A DNA stretch of 36,117 bases, from contig DASTMZ010000056.1 of NCBI GenBank assembly GCA_035713725.1, forward strand, positions 1-36,117, in the 5' to 3' direction. The notes beneath the pieces were generated by a model, which saw nothing but the letters and a program-made list of their open reading frames with translations, had not been told where the DNA came from and did no database searches. The stretch comes from DASQPR01 sp035713725. Its GTDB lineage: Bacteria > Actinomycetota > Actinomycetes > Mycobacteriales > Micromonosporaceae. Below, one piece after another: positions 24,042 to 31,525 of this stretch. Made by a program: the position numbers and the translations under genes. Positions within the stretch are counted from its first letter, which is position 1. Each line of letters starts with the position of its first letter.

Positions 24042-24779
24042 TCAAGTGCGCGTGGTGGCAAGCATCTCGGCGAGCGCATCCGGCTCGCTGAACATCGGCC
24101 AGTGCCCGGTCGGCAACGCCAACAGTGTCGCGTCGGCGAGACCGGCGAAGAACGGATTGCCTGACTCGATCATCCCTCGTACGCCGTCGAGCGGGATCGT
24201 GCACGCGATCAACGTCCGTGGGATCGTGTCGCCTTCGCCGGTCAGGTTCAGCGGTTGCGTCATGGTCGCGTACGGATGCGGAGTCGCGCCGTCGCGCAGC
24301 GCGGCCAACGAGGCGTCGTCGAGCCCAGCGAGCGTCGCCGGATCGTCGGCCGGCTCGAACGCGATCGGTGGCACCAACCATCCGTCGCCGGCCGTGGCGA
24401 CCAGTCGATCGGTCGCCGCACGCGCCTCGGGCGGGTTGAAGTCCGCCTGAGCGACCCCGTCGGGTACGGGTCCACTGTCGACGTAGACGACCGCGGCAAC
24501 GCGCTCCCGCCGCCGGTCGGCGGCCGCGGTCACCGGCGCGCCCGCGTAGCTGTGCGCCACGAGTACGGCATCGGAAAGGTCGTTGTCGTCCAGCACGCGC
24601 GTGATGTCCGCGACGTGGGTGTCGAGGTTCGTCGAGCGATCGGCTTCCGCGGCGCGTTCGGCCAGGCCGGTGAGCGTGACCGGAAAGACGTCGTGACCGG
24701 CCCGAGCGAGGAGCTCCGTCACATCACGCCAGGCCCAGGCGCCGAGCCACGCGCCGGGTACGAGTACGAAAGCCGTCAT
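24042..24779 (-). CDS. Alpha/beta hydrolase
   Basis: The 245-residue protein is an alpha/beta hydrolase of the EstC/hydroxynitrile-lyase-like group: FVLVPGAWLGAWAW (oxyanion region), nucleophile elbow VLVAHSYAGAP (about residue 95), VYVDSGPVPDG, and a final His in LPTGHWPMFSEP. These fit a Ser-Asp-His triad. Such enzymes cleave esters or amides; the substrate is unknown. The ATG at 24779 is used. It lies on the opposite strand between aroB and aroQ, genes usually adjacent in this lineage, so it and the next gene look like an insertion into the conserved block. Confidence 0.88.
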   Translation of the reverse strand: MTAFVLVPGAWLGAWAWRDVTELLARAGHDVFPVTLTGLAERAAEADRSTNLDTHVADITRVLDDNDLSDAVLVAHSYAGAPVTAAADRRRERVAAVVYVDSGPVPDGVAQADFNPPEARAATDRLVATAGDGWLVPPIAFEPADDPATLAGLDDASLAALRDGATPHPYATMTQPLNLTGEGDTIPRTLIACTIPLDGVRGMIESGNPFFAGLADATLLALPTGHWPMFSEPDALAEMLATTRT

Positions 24780-24825
24780 GACTGCACACGCTACGACCGT
24801 GGACCGACATGGACACGCCGCCTGA

Positions 24826-25509
24826 TCACACGCGGACTACCACGGTGCTCATGATCTTGTCGGAGAAGATCTGCCGCTTCCGGTCCCACAGCGGCCAGAG
24901 ATAGCCGAGCGGGAAGAGGCCGCACAGGTTGTCGAACACGTGGCAGAGCTCGCGGACGAAGGCGCGGAACGCACCGATCGGTCGCGCGTCGCTCTCGCCT
25001 AACAACGTCGTACTGGTGAGCTGCTTGCCCCAGCTCTGACCGGTGCGGCCCATCCGGAACCAGCGGTTGTAGATCCACAGGCCGACGGCGACCAGGTAGA
25101 GGATGACACCGACGAAGATGCGCCACCCCGAGGTCGTGCCGGTATGCGCCGCAAGCACGATCTCGGCGACGCCGATCGGGACGATCAGGATCACCCAGTC
25201 AATGAGAAACGCGCCGACGCGCACGATCCACGGCGCGTACTCCTTGGGATAGCCGGGCTCCGGCGGGTTCGGCGGCTGCGGGCCGGGATACCAATGGCCG
25301 AGGGCAGCGCCGTACGCTGGCTGGCCGTACGGGTGTTCGCCGTATTGCGGCTGCCCATACTGGGGCTGGCCCGGCTGTTGGCCGTATTGCGGCGGCTGGC
25401 CGTATTGCGGCTGTTGGCCGTATTGCGGTGGCTGGCCGTATTGCGGACCACCGGCCGGTGGCGGGACGCCCGGTTGGTCAGGGGGACGGTTCGGGTCCTG
25501 CGGCTGCAT
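24826..25509 (-). CDS. RDD family membrane protein with Gln/Tyr/Gly-rich N-terminal tail
   Basis: The 227-residue product starts at ATG 25509 with GGGAG six bases upstream. Residues 1-90 are Pro/Gln/Gly/Tyr-rich and include repeated YGQPPQ/YGQQP units. The RDD domain follows (about 95-227): IVRVGAFLIDWVILIVPIGV, WRIFVGVILYLVAVGLWIYNRW, GRTGQSWGKQL and WDRKRQIFSDKIMSTVVV. Tyr/Gln/Gly tails of this sort are common in actinobacterial RDD and cell-division-associated proteins and may scaffold or condense. The function is not known. It is separated from the hydrolase gene by 46 bases on the same strand. Confidence 0.87.
   Translation of the reverse strand: MQPQDPNRPPDQPGVPPPAGGPQYGQPPQYGQQPQYGQPPQYGQQPGQPQYGQPQYGEHPYGQPAYGAALGHWYPGPQPPNPPEPGYPKEYAPWIVRVGAFLIDWVILIVPIGVAEIVLAAHTGTTSGWRIFVGVILYLVAVGLWIYNRWFRMGRTGQSWGKQLTSTTLLGESDARPIGAFRAFVRELCHVFDNLCGLFPLGYLWPLWDRKRQIFSDKIMSTVVVRV
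25309..25443 (-). repeat. Repeated YGQPPQ-type codons in the RDD protein tail
   Basis: On the plus strand the block shows repeats of GTATTGCGGCTG and relatives, encoding YGQ(P/Q)P(Q) units over residues 23-67 of the minus-strand product. It is a coding minisatellite likely to vary in copy number between strains. Confidence 0.7.
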
Positions 25510-25652
25510 GTCGCGCTCCCTCGCAGGCGAAGTGATCATCCGGCCGGGTGACCTGATAGCACAAAGACTAAGGAACTTCACATATTGCCCGCCTGCACTT
25601 CGCGAATCCCCGTCGGACCGGACCGGCACGCGTGGGACGAGGGTGGCCTAGG

Positions 25653-26096
25653 GTGGCGTACGTGTCAGTGGTGTACGTCCTCAACGGCCCGAATCTCGGC
25701 CGTCTCGGGACCCGCGAGCCCAGCGTGTACGGCGCGACCACGTACGCCGATCTTGTCGCGATGTGCGAGCGCGTCGGCCGTGATCTCGGTCTGGAGGTCG
25801 TCGCCCGGCAGACCGACGCGGAGCACGAGATGATCGGCTGGCTGCACGCGGCGGCCGACGACGGCGCGCCGGTGGTCTTGAATCCCGGCGCGTGGTCGCA
25901 CTACTCGATCGCGCTGCGGGATGCGTGCGCCTCGTTGACCGCGCCGCTGATCGAGGTGCACATCTCGAACATCCACGCCCGCGAGGAGTTCCGACACCGC
26001 TCGGTGATCTCGGCGGTCGCCGCCGGCGTGATCTGCGGCCTAGGCGTCGACGGCTATCGCCTGGCGCTCGAGCACCTCGCGCGCCGGTCCGCGTAG
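25653..26096 (+). CDS. aroQ: Type II 3-dehydroquinate dehydratase
   Basis: The 147-residue enzyme dehydrates 3-dehydroquinate to 3-dehydroshikimate by the type II (dodecameric) mechanism. NGPNLGRLGTREP near the N-terminus carries the lid Arg21; Tyr26 is in EPSVYG. Asn77 and His83 lie in LNPGAWSHYS, and His103 in EVHISN, with REEFRHRS after it. These match the M. tuberculosis enzyme's Arg19, Tyr24, Asn75, His81 and His101 shifted by two. The start is GTG 25653 (GAGGG nine bases upstream); GTG 25662 or 25668 are possible. It is 1.7 kb from aroB, separated by two opposite-strand genes. Confidence 0.95.
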   Translation: MAYVSVVYVLNGPNLGRLGTREPSVYGATTYADLVAMCERVGRDLGLEVVARQTDAEHEMIGWLHAAADDGAPVVLNPGAWSHYSIALRDACASLTAPLIEVHISNIHAREEFRHRSVISAVAAGVICGLGVDGYRLALEHLARRSA

Positions 26097-26113
26097 TCCG
26101 GCGACGCACCGAT

Positions 26114-27157
26114 TTACTTCAGCGCGCTGCGGCCCCAGTCCACCAGCATGGTCAGCATCGGTCGCCACCGCTCCAACAGTTCGGCGATCGATCCGCCGAC
26201 GTCGTAGGTCTGTGAGCCGACGCTCGGACCCTCGGCCACCTTCCGTGCGATCGTGGCGCCGAACGCCGCGTACTTCGCCGCGCCGGTGGCCGCCACACCG
26301 CGACGCACGACGTCGGCATCGACTGCCGCGCCGATGCCGTCCAGGTAGCCGTCGATCGCGGCGTCGCGAATCTGGTCGAGCATCGAGATCGCGACGAGCC
26401 CGTCGGCCACCGAGTCGACGATCAGGTTGCCGATGTCCTCACCGACTGCGCCGTCACCGATGAAGGACCAGTCCAGCAAGACGGGTCCATCGGCGGCCAA
26501 GATCAGGTTCATCGGCCACACGTCGAGGTGCGCGAGCGTACGCGGCAGCCGGTCGGCGATCGTCAACAGCGCGTCGCGGCTCGCGGCCAGTCGTGCCAGG
26601 TCGGCCCGAAGCTCCGCCGGCCACGCCTCGGCGACTACCGGATCATCCCAGTCGACGGTCGCGGTGAGCGGCCGCCGCGCGGCATATTGCCGCAACCAAC
26701 CCCGAGACAACCACGGGTACGGCAACGGCCGGTCGAGCCAGCGAGCCTGCGCGGCGCCCAGGCGTGCCGCGAAGTCACGCACCTCCGCGATGGTCCACGT
26801 CGCGCCGGGTTCGCCGGCGACGTACTCCAGCCAGAGCGCGATCGACCCGTCCGGGCGATCAATGGAGTCCAGCAGTGCGGGGCCGCGGAGTCCGGCATCG
26901 CCGTACGCGGATGCCACCAGACCCGAGCGGTACGCCAATGGCTCCCGCTGCCAGTAGTTGAAGTGCGTCGGATCGGTGCTCGTTCCCCATTGGAGCGTGC
27001 CGTCCTCGGTACCCGGCATTGCGATCTTCAACACCCGCGGGCCCGTCGGCGTCGTCACTCGCCAGATGCCACCCGTGGCCGCGTTGAACGGGTTGTGTGT
27101 CAACACCTCCGCCGGTTCGCCGGCCGCGACTAGATCGAGCGGCGGGTCGTCGATCAT
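26114..27157 (-). CDS. APH/choline-kinase-fold phosphotransferase
   Basis: The 347-residue protein has the aminoglycoside-phosphotransferase fold. The catalytic loop HLDVWPMN appears as LAHLDVWPMNLIL (about residues 213-225, HxDxxxxN), followed by the metal-binding VLLDWSFIGDGAVGEDIGNLI. The N-lobe has GGIWRVTTPTGPRVLKIA, with the Lys expected to bind ATP phosphates. The substrate could be an antibiotic, sugar or small metabolite; it cannot be read. The ATG at 27157 is used. It is divergent from efp and sits in the place of the usual pepP/Xaa-Pro peptidase between aroQ and efp. Confidence 0.85.
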   Translation of the reverse strand: MIDDPPLDLVAAGEPAEVLTHNPFNAATGGIWRVTTPTGPRVLKIAMPGTEDGTLQWGTSTDPTHFNYWQREPLAYRSGLVASAYGDAGLRGPALLDSIDRPDGSIALWLEYVAGEPGATWTIAEVRDFAARLGAAQARWLDRPLPYPWLSRGWLRQYAARRPLTATVDWDDPVVAEAWPAELRADLARLAASRDALLTIADRLPRTLAHLDVWPMNLILAADGPVLLDWSFIGDGAVGEDIGNLIVDSVADGLVAISMLDQIRDAAIDGYLDGIGAAVDADVVRRGVAATGAAKYAAFGATIARKVAEGPSVGSQTYDVGGSIAELLERWRPMLTMLVDWGRSALK

Positions 27158-27205
27158 GCCGCAACCCTAGCCGGTGGGGATGCGGACGATGGCTCGCTGC
27201 GTCGG

Positions 27206-27211
27206 TAGACT
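27206..27211 (+). promoter_or_regulatory. -10-like hexamer upstream of efp
   Basis: TAGACT lies 39 bases before the efp ATG, in the 93-base divergent interval with the phosphotransferase gene. It matches the actinobacterial housekeeping -10 pattern; no good -35 is visible at 17-18 bases. Confidence 0.35.
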
Positions 27212-27250
27212 TGCCGGGTCCATCTCGCGAAATGAAGATCAAGGCAGGTC

Positions 27251-27808
27251 ATGGCCACCACGAACGACCTCAAGAACGGGCTGGTGCTCAACCTCGACGG
27301 GGACCTCTGGACCGTCGTGGAATTCCAGCACGTCAAGCCCGGCAAGGGCGGCGCGTTCGTGCGCACGACCCTGAAGAACGTGATGTCCGGCAAGGTGGTC
27401 GACCGGACGTTCAACGCGGGTACGAAGGTCGACACCGCGACCGTGGACAAGCGGAATATGCAGTACCTCTATCCGGATGGCGACGACTTCGTATTCATGG
27501 ACCTGTCGTCCTACGACCAGATCCCGGTGCCCTCCGCCACGGTCGGCGACGCGGCGAAATACATGCTGCCCGAAGCGGAAGTGACGATCGCGACGCATGA
27601 GGGCGTGGCGCTTTACATCGAGATGCCGACGAGCGTGTTCCTCGAGGTGACGTATACCGAGCCGGGTCTGCAGGGCGACCGCTCGACCGGCGGTACCAAA
27701 CCGGCGACGGTCGAGACCGGCGCGACGATCCAGGTGCCGCTGTTCATCACGACCGGCGAAAAGATCAAGGTCGACACGCGCGACGGCCGCTACCTCGGTC
27801 GCTCCTGA
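27251..27808 (+). CDS. efp: Translation elongation factor P
   Basis: The 185-residue protein has the three-domain EF-P layout. KOW-like domain I runs to about residue 65, with the tip loop HVKPGKGGAF (Lys32). An OB domain II follows, and OB domain III has TEPGLQGDRS and TKPATVETGATIQVPLFI, ending DTRDGRYLGRS. EF-P enters the ribosomal E site and rescues polyproline-stalled ribosomes. Actinobacterial EF-P usually has PGKGP at the tip and a lysine thought to be unmodified; here the loop reads PGKGGA. No modification enzymes (EpmA/EarP) are adjacent. It is followed by nusB after 20 bases, probably in one operon. Confidence 0.96.
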   Translation: MATTNDLKNGLVLNLDGDLWTVVEFQHVKPGKGGAFVRTTLKNVMSGKVVDRTFNAGTKVDTATVDKRNMQYLYPDGDDFVFMDLSSYDQIPVPSATVGDAAKYMLPEAEVTIATHEGVALYIEMPTSVFLEVTYTEPGLQGDRSTGGTKPATVETGATIQVPLFITTGEKIKVDTRDGRYLGRS

Positions 27809-27828
27809 TCTCGGCCGATCGAGTCGTC

Positions 27829-28263
27829 GTGGCCGAGGGACCGAAGACGCCGATGCCGGCGCGTCGCAAGGCGCGCAAGCGTGCTCTCGACGTGCTCTAC
27901 GAGGCCGACCTTCGCGGCGAGCCGATCAAGGACATCCTCGCGAACGTGCTCACCCGGATGGAGACGCCGCTACCGGCGCATCTGCCGTACGCGGTGTCGC
28001 TCGTCGAGGGCGTGGCCGCAAATCTGGAACGCGTCGACGAGCTGATCACCAGCTACGCCGAGGGCTGGACGCTGGACCGGATGCCCGTGGTGGACCGGAA
28101 TCTCGCCCGCATCGCGGTGTACGAGCTGCTCTACGTCGCCGAGATCGACGATGCCGTCGCGATCACCGAGGCCGTCGAGCTCGCACGGCAACTCTCCACT
28201 GACGACTCGCCGCGGTTCCTGAACGGCGTACTCGCTCGGATCGCCGACTACACGCCGCACTGA
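27829..28263 (+). CDS. nusB: Transcription antitermination factor NusB
   Basis: The 144-residue protein is NusB: ARKRALDVLYEADLR near the N-terminus, a mid-helix LVEGVAANLERVDELI, then RMPVVDRNLARIAVYELLY and the late AVELARQLSTDDSPRFLNGVLARI. NusB binds boxA RNA with S10 to allow rRNA antitermination. The start is GTG 27829, just after efp (20-base gap); a later ATG at 27853 would also keep the conserved RRKARKRA. A nested hairpin 70 bases after the stop probably ends the efp-nusB unit. Confidence 0.94.
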   Translation: MAEGPKTPMPARRKARKRALDVLYEADLRGEPIKDILANVLTRMETPLPAHLPYAVSLVEGVAANLERVDELITSYAEGWTLDRMPVVDRNLARIAVYELLYVAEIDDAVAITEAVELARQLSTDDSPRFLNGVLARIADYTPH

Positions 28264-28332
28264 TGCTGGTCGCGGCCTAGGGCCGGAGCAGCCCTGACCT
28301 GGGCAATGTGCGTCCGCCAGCTCGGGCTTAGG

Positions 28333-28384
28333 GCGATCTAGGAGCAGTTTCCCTGCTATCGCAGGCGATTTCTTCCTAGATCGC
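28333..28384 (+). terminator. Nested hairpin behind nusB
   Basis: GCGATCTAGGA (28333-28343) pairs exactly with TCCTAGATCGC (28374-28384). Inside it, CCTGC (28352-28356) pairs with GCAGG (28361-28365) around TATC. It lies 70 bases after the nusB stop. A two-tier hairpin with no T run could be a terminator or a structured RNA element; the terminator reading is favoured by position. Confidence 0.5.
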
Positions 28385-28432
28385 GAGGATCTCGGCGATC
28401 TAGCTGCGCGAACGACGCTGAGGCGACTCGAT

Positions 28433-28451
28433 CGCACCAAGATCTGGTGCG
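28433..28451. terminator. 7-bp hairpin in the nusB/bldD interval
   Basis: CGCACCA (28433-28439) and TGGTGCG (28445-28451) flank AGATC. It is a second candidate terminator in a convergent gap. Confidence 0.4.
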
Positions 28452-28502
28452 CCGCGCGCCAGGCCACCTTCCGTACACCGGCTTACGTGCTCTGCCCGTC
28501 TA

Positions 28503-28748
28503 GTGGAGTCGCGGGTCGCCAAGATCGGTGCAACTTCACTGATGTTGCGGCTAAACCGCGTCCGGAAGCCGCAACTTGATGGAAGTTCCGGGGTCGACGA
28601 CGGCATCGTCGAGGTACGACTTTGGGCACCGTGGACCGCTCCGAACGGAACACCCGGCATCGCCCCAGGCGATCTAGTACCGAGGCCCGACCTACCGGAG
28701 TTGCTGGCGGATCCGAAGGCGTGGCGTTGGCCCGACGACCCCACTTAG
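28503..28748 (+). CDS. Doubtful small ORF or coding remnant
   Basis: This is an 81-residue open frame whose second half (GIVEVRLWAPWTAPNG, then DLPELLADPKAWRWPDDPT) has protein-like composition, while the first third does not. No Shine-Dalgarno is visible and the third-position bias is weaker than in neighbours. It may be the 3' remnant of a decayed gene, or chance. No family is recognised. Confidence 0.2.
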   Translation: MESRVAKIGATSLMLRLNRVRKPQLDGSSGVDDGIVEVRLWAPWTAPNGTPGIAPGDLVPRPDLPELLADPKAWRWPDDPT

Positions 28749-28887
28749 CTAGGCGAACTGACTCTCGTCCCGACTGAGGTCGCCAAGGCAATGTATCGGC
28801 GGACCAGCGAGCCGCCGCCACCTTCGGAAGCCTGACCACCCGCTCGGCCCGCCGTGTCACGCAACCGTTCCCGGTATCACGATCGCG

Positions 28888-28904
28888 CGGGTAGCTCTAA
28901 CCCG
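28888..28904 (-). terminator. Short hairpin behind bldD
   Basis: CGGGT (28888-28892) pairs with ACCCG (28900-28904) around a seven-base loop, 31 bases after the bldD stop in the minus direction. It is small, so only a weak terminator candidate. Confidence 0.35.
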
Positions 28905-28935
28905 GCCAACGCCCTAAAGCGCAACCCAAACGAGC

Positions 28936-29421
28936 TCAGCTGAACATCGACCGTACGTCGGTGACCAGTACGCCCCGCTCGCTCATGCGTTCGACGAGCA
29001 TTGCCGGCGAGAAGTCGTACACGATGGCGAGCGCGCGCAGGTCGTCGGCGCGGATCGACAGCACGCGGCCGTTGTAGTCGCCGCGCTGCTGCTGGATCGC
29101 GCGCGCGTACTTCGCCACGAACAGCAGGTCCTCGTCGCCCTGGTCGTAGAGCTTCTCGAGGTCGAGGACGATCTTGCCGGCCGACTCGTGGCGGATGCCG
29201 CTGCCCTCGGGCAGCAGTTCGGCAACGGGTACCCGGTAGAAGTCGGCCAGTTCCGCGAGGCGCGACACGGTGACCGCCCGGTCGCCGCGTTCGTACGAGC
29301 CGACCACGACCGCCTTCCAGCGCCCGTTCGACTTCTCCTCGACGCCCTGCAAGGACAGGCCCTGCTGCTGGCGGATGGAGCGCAGCCGTGAACCCAACGA
29401 CTTTGCGTAATCAGACGGCAT
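28936..29421 (-). CDS. bldD: BldD developmental regulator (c-di-GMP-binding)
   Basis: The 161-residue product is BldD. The N-terminal HTH_3 domain (about 9-70) is strongly conserved: RLRSIRQQQGLSLQGVEEKS, GRWKAVVVGSYERGDRAVTV, RLAELADFYRVPV. The C-terminal domain keeps the c-di-GMP signature RGD-x8-RxDD as Arg113-Gly-Asp115 and Arg124-Ala-Asp-Asp127. In Streptomyces, c-di-GMP glues two BldD dimers to repress sporulation genes. ATG 29421 gives the known N-terminus (MPSDYAK); the frame's GTG at 29442 is rejected. A short palindrome CCAGT-C-ACTGG (29435-29445) lies just upstream and might relate to autorepression, weakly. Confidence 0.96.
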   Translation of the reverse strand: MPSDYAKSLGSRLRSIRQQQGLSLQGVEEKSNGRWKAVVVGSYERGDRAVTVSRLAELADFYRVPVAELLPEGSGIRHESAGKIVLDLEKLYDQGDEDLLFVAKYARAIQQQRGDYNGRVLSIRADDLRALAIVYDFSPAMLVERMSERGVLVTDVRSMFS

Positions 29422-29963
29422 TTTCGAACCACTCCCAGTCACTGGCCCGCAGGCACTCCCCAGCGATCGCTACGGAGCGTGACCGTAGTACCCGTAGCTG
29501 GGCGTGGTCAAGTGTTCCGCAAATTCGTTCGAAGGATCACGTCCGGTGACGCCGTCGTGTCGGCCCGTTCAGCCCACGCGCGTCGGCATCCGCCAAACGG
29601 TCGATCGCGCTCATACGTCCTGCTAGCGGACGTCACGGAACGTCTCGGCCGGTCGTACATCGGCCGGCACATCACCGTCATCCTGCGTGACGAAACGTCG
29701 CTCCCGATCCGGTGATCGCGACGACTGGAGGGTGATGGCTGCGGATGGCACGAATCTTGGCATGATTACAGCCACTGTGCCCCTTGGTCGCGATCTTGGG
29801 CGCGGAACGGAGCCGTGCCGCCACGCACCGAGCACGGACGCCGACCGGCGCAGCGCGACGCGCCGTTCGGACGCCACGCGAGCACTGCCTGATAGGCTGC
29901 TCGCGATTCACGCACCCGACGTCCTTTAACGACCCGTCCAGTGAGGCGGGGAAGGAGGTCCCC
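29422..29963. other. Divergent intergenic region bldD-pyrR
   Basis: No gene is supported: the open frames here have poor composition. It holds an inverted repeat CTACGG (29470-29475)/CCGTAG (29483-29488) near bldD. A TAGGCT -10-like hexamer sits at 29893-29898, with no good -35. The PyrR-type hairpin lies just before pyrR. A start near 29905 would give a leader of about 60 bases. Confidence 0.5.
29933..29958 (+). promoter_or_regulatory. PyrR-binding leader hairpin abutting the pyrR Shine-Dalgarno
   Basis: CCCG-T-CC (29933-29939) pairs with GG-CGGG (29945-29950) around AGTGA, giving the PyrR-type loop GTCCAGTGAGGC (Bacillus consensus UCCAGAGAGGCU). The Shine-Dalgarno AAGGAGG follows directly at 29952-29958 and the start at 29964. 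UMP/UTP-bound PyrR holding this hairpin would cover the ribosome site, so control is probably at translation, as proposed for mycobacterial pyrR. Confidence 0.75.
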
Positions 29964-30599
29964 GTGGCGTACCCACGGATGGCCGCAGCCGATGCGCGGA
30001 CCGTGACGTCCGCACCGGCGAGCAAGACGATCTTGACGGCGACGGACATCTCTCGCACCGTCGATCGCATCGCCCACCAGATCCTGGAAAAGACCGAGGG
30101 CGCCACCGACGCAGTCCTGCTCGGCATTCCGACTCGCGGTTTCCCGCTCGCCCGACGCCTCGCCGCGCGCATCGAGGCGTTCGAGAGCCGGGCGGTTCCG
30201 GTCGGCGTACTGGACGTGACTCTCTACCGGGACGACCTGCGGCTGCGCGGCACGCGAGCGATCGGCCGGACGGACGTGCCGGCGGGCGGGATCGACGGCC
30301 GGCTGGTGATCCTGGTCGACGACGTACTTTTCTCCGGCCGCACCGTGCGGGCCGCGCTCGACGCGCTCGGCGACCTCGGCCGACCACGGGCCGTTCAGCT
30401 TGCCGTGCTCGTCGACCGCGGCCACCGCGAACTGCCGATCCGAGCCGACTACGTGGGCAAGAACATCCCCACGTCGCTGATCGAGTCGGTCCGCGTGCGG
30501 CTGGCCGAGACCGACGGCACCGACGAGGTCCAGCTGTGGGCGGGTACGGATGCCTCGGCGCGAGCCACCGAAGCGACGGCGCCGGAGGCTTCGTCATGA
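29964..30599 (+). CDS. pyrR: PyrR: pyrimidine operon regulatory protein / uracil phosphoribosyltransferase
   Basis: The 211-residue protein has the PRTase fold: ILGIPTRGFPLARRL-like region (DAVLLGIPTRGFPLARRLA), VGVLDVTLYRDDL, the PRPP loop VILVDDVLFSGRTVRAAL, and the PyrR-type end VGKNIPTSLIESVRV. It senses UMP/UTP and binds the leader RNA; many have UPRTase activity. The GTG at 29964 follows AAGGAGG by five bases; N-terminal codons upstream in the frame are rejected. An Ala/Thr-rich tail of about 25 residues is extra. Its TGA overlaps the pyrB ATG. Confidence 0.95.
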   Translation: MAYPRMAAADARTVTSAPASKTILTATDISRTVDRIAHQILEKTEGATDAVLLGIPTRGFPLARRLAARIEAFESRAVPVGVLDVTLYRDDLRLRGTRAIGRTDVPAGGIDGRLVILVDDVLFSGRTVRAALDALGDLGRPRAVQLAVLVDRGHRELPIRADYVGKNIPTSLIESVRVRLAETDGTDEVQLWAGTDASARATEATAPEASS

Positions 30600-31525
30600 T
30601 CAGGCACCTGCTCTCTGCCTCCGACCTCGACGCGGCCACCGCGACACAGGTGCTCGACACCGCCGTCGAGATGGCCGGTCTCGCCGATCGCGAAGTGAAG
30701 AAGCTTCCGACGCTTCGCGGCCGGTCCGTGGTCAACCTGTTCTACGAGGACTCGACGCGCACGCGTACGTCGTTCGAGGTGGCCGCGAAGCGGCTGTCCG
30801 CGGACGTCATCAACTTCTCTGCGAAGGGCTCCAGCGTCTCGAAGGGCGAGAGCCTCAAGGACACCGCGCTGACGTTGCAGGCGATGGGCGCGGACGCGAT
30901 CGTGGTCCGGCACCAGGCATCGGGTGCACCACATCGGCTGGCGCGCTGGATCGACGGAAGCGTCATCAACGCGGGCGACGGAACACACGAGCATCCGACA
31001 CAGGCGCTGCTCGACGCGTACACCATGCGGTCGCGGCTCGGTCGCCTCGCCGGACTGCAGGTGGCCATCGTCGGCGACGTGCTGCACAGCCGCGTCGCGC
31101 GGTCGAACATGCTGCTGCTCCACACGCTCGGCGCGAAGGTCACGCTCGTCGCGCCGCCGACCCTGCTGCCGGTCGGCGTCGGTTCGTGGCCGGCGGACGT
31201 TTCGTACGACCTCGACGCCACCCTGACCGGCGTGGACGTCGTGATGATGCTGCGCGTCCAGCGCGAGCGACTCAGCGGCGGCCGGCACGACTCGTTCTTC
31301 CCGTCGGACCGCGAATACGCGCGCCGCTACGGCCTGGACGCGATCCGGCTGCGGCGGCTGCCCGACCACGCGATCGTGATGCATCCCGGCCCGATGAACC
31401 GGGGCGTCGAGATCAGCGCCGAGGTCGCCGATTCGACCAGGTCCACGATCGTCGAGCAGGTCGCGGCCGGTGTGTCGGTGCGCATGGCCGTGCTCTACCT
31501 GATGCTGGGGGGCGGGACTCGATGA
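30596..31525 (+). CDS. pyrB: Aspartate carbamoyltransferase catalytic subunit
   Basis: The 309-residue protein joins carbamoyl phosphate and aspartate to N-carbamoylaspartate. The carbamoyl-phosphate loop FYEDSTRTRTSFE, the SKGESLKDT stretch (Lys of the 80s loop), HPTQALLDAYT and the aspartate site MHPGPMNRGVE are all intact. No pyrI regulatory subunit is present, as usual outside enterics. The ATG at 30596 overlaps the pyrR stop and the TGA overlaps the pyrC ATG, so translation is coupled both ways. Confidence 0.97.
   Translation: MIRHLLSASDLDAATATQVLDTAVEMAGLADREVKKLPTLRGRSVVNLFYEDSTRTRTSFEVAAKRLSADVINFSAKGSSVSKGESLKDTALTLQAMGADAIVVRHQASGAPHRLARWIDGSVINAGDGTHEHPTQALLDAYTMRSRLGRLAGLQVAIVGDVLHSRVARSNMLLLHTLGAKVTLVAPPTLLPVGVGSWPADVSYDLDATLTGVDVVMMLRVQRERLSGGRHDSFFPSDREYARRYGLDAIRLRRLPDHAIVMHPGPMNRGVEISAEVADSTRSTIVEQVAAGVSVRMAVLYLMLGGGTR

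Larger units (their letters stand above)
28264..28935. other. Long convergent interval between nusB and bldD with hairpins and GGCGATCTAG repeats
   Basis: This 672-base interval holds three exact copies of GGCGATCTAG (28332-28341, 28394-28403, 28668-28677), a nested hairpin (28333-28384), a second hairpin (28433-28451), and a small doubtful ORF (28503-28748). It is somewhat richer in CTAG/TAG words than its surroundings. CTAG is rare in high-GC actinobacteria, so the region looks unlike neighbouring coding DNA. A further short stem (CGGCGG 28797-28802 with CCGCCG 28812-28817) is present. Confidence 0.55.

Noticed and set aside
30550..31521. Upstream extension of the pyrC frame into pyrB
   Set aside because: The extension is an off-frame reading of pyrB; the dihydroorotase domain begins at ATG 31522.
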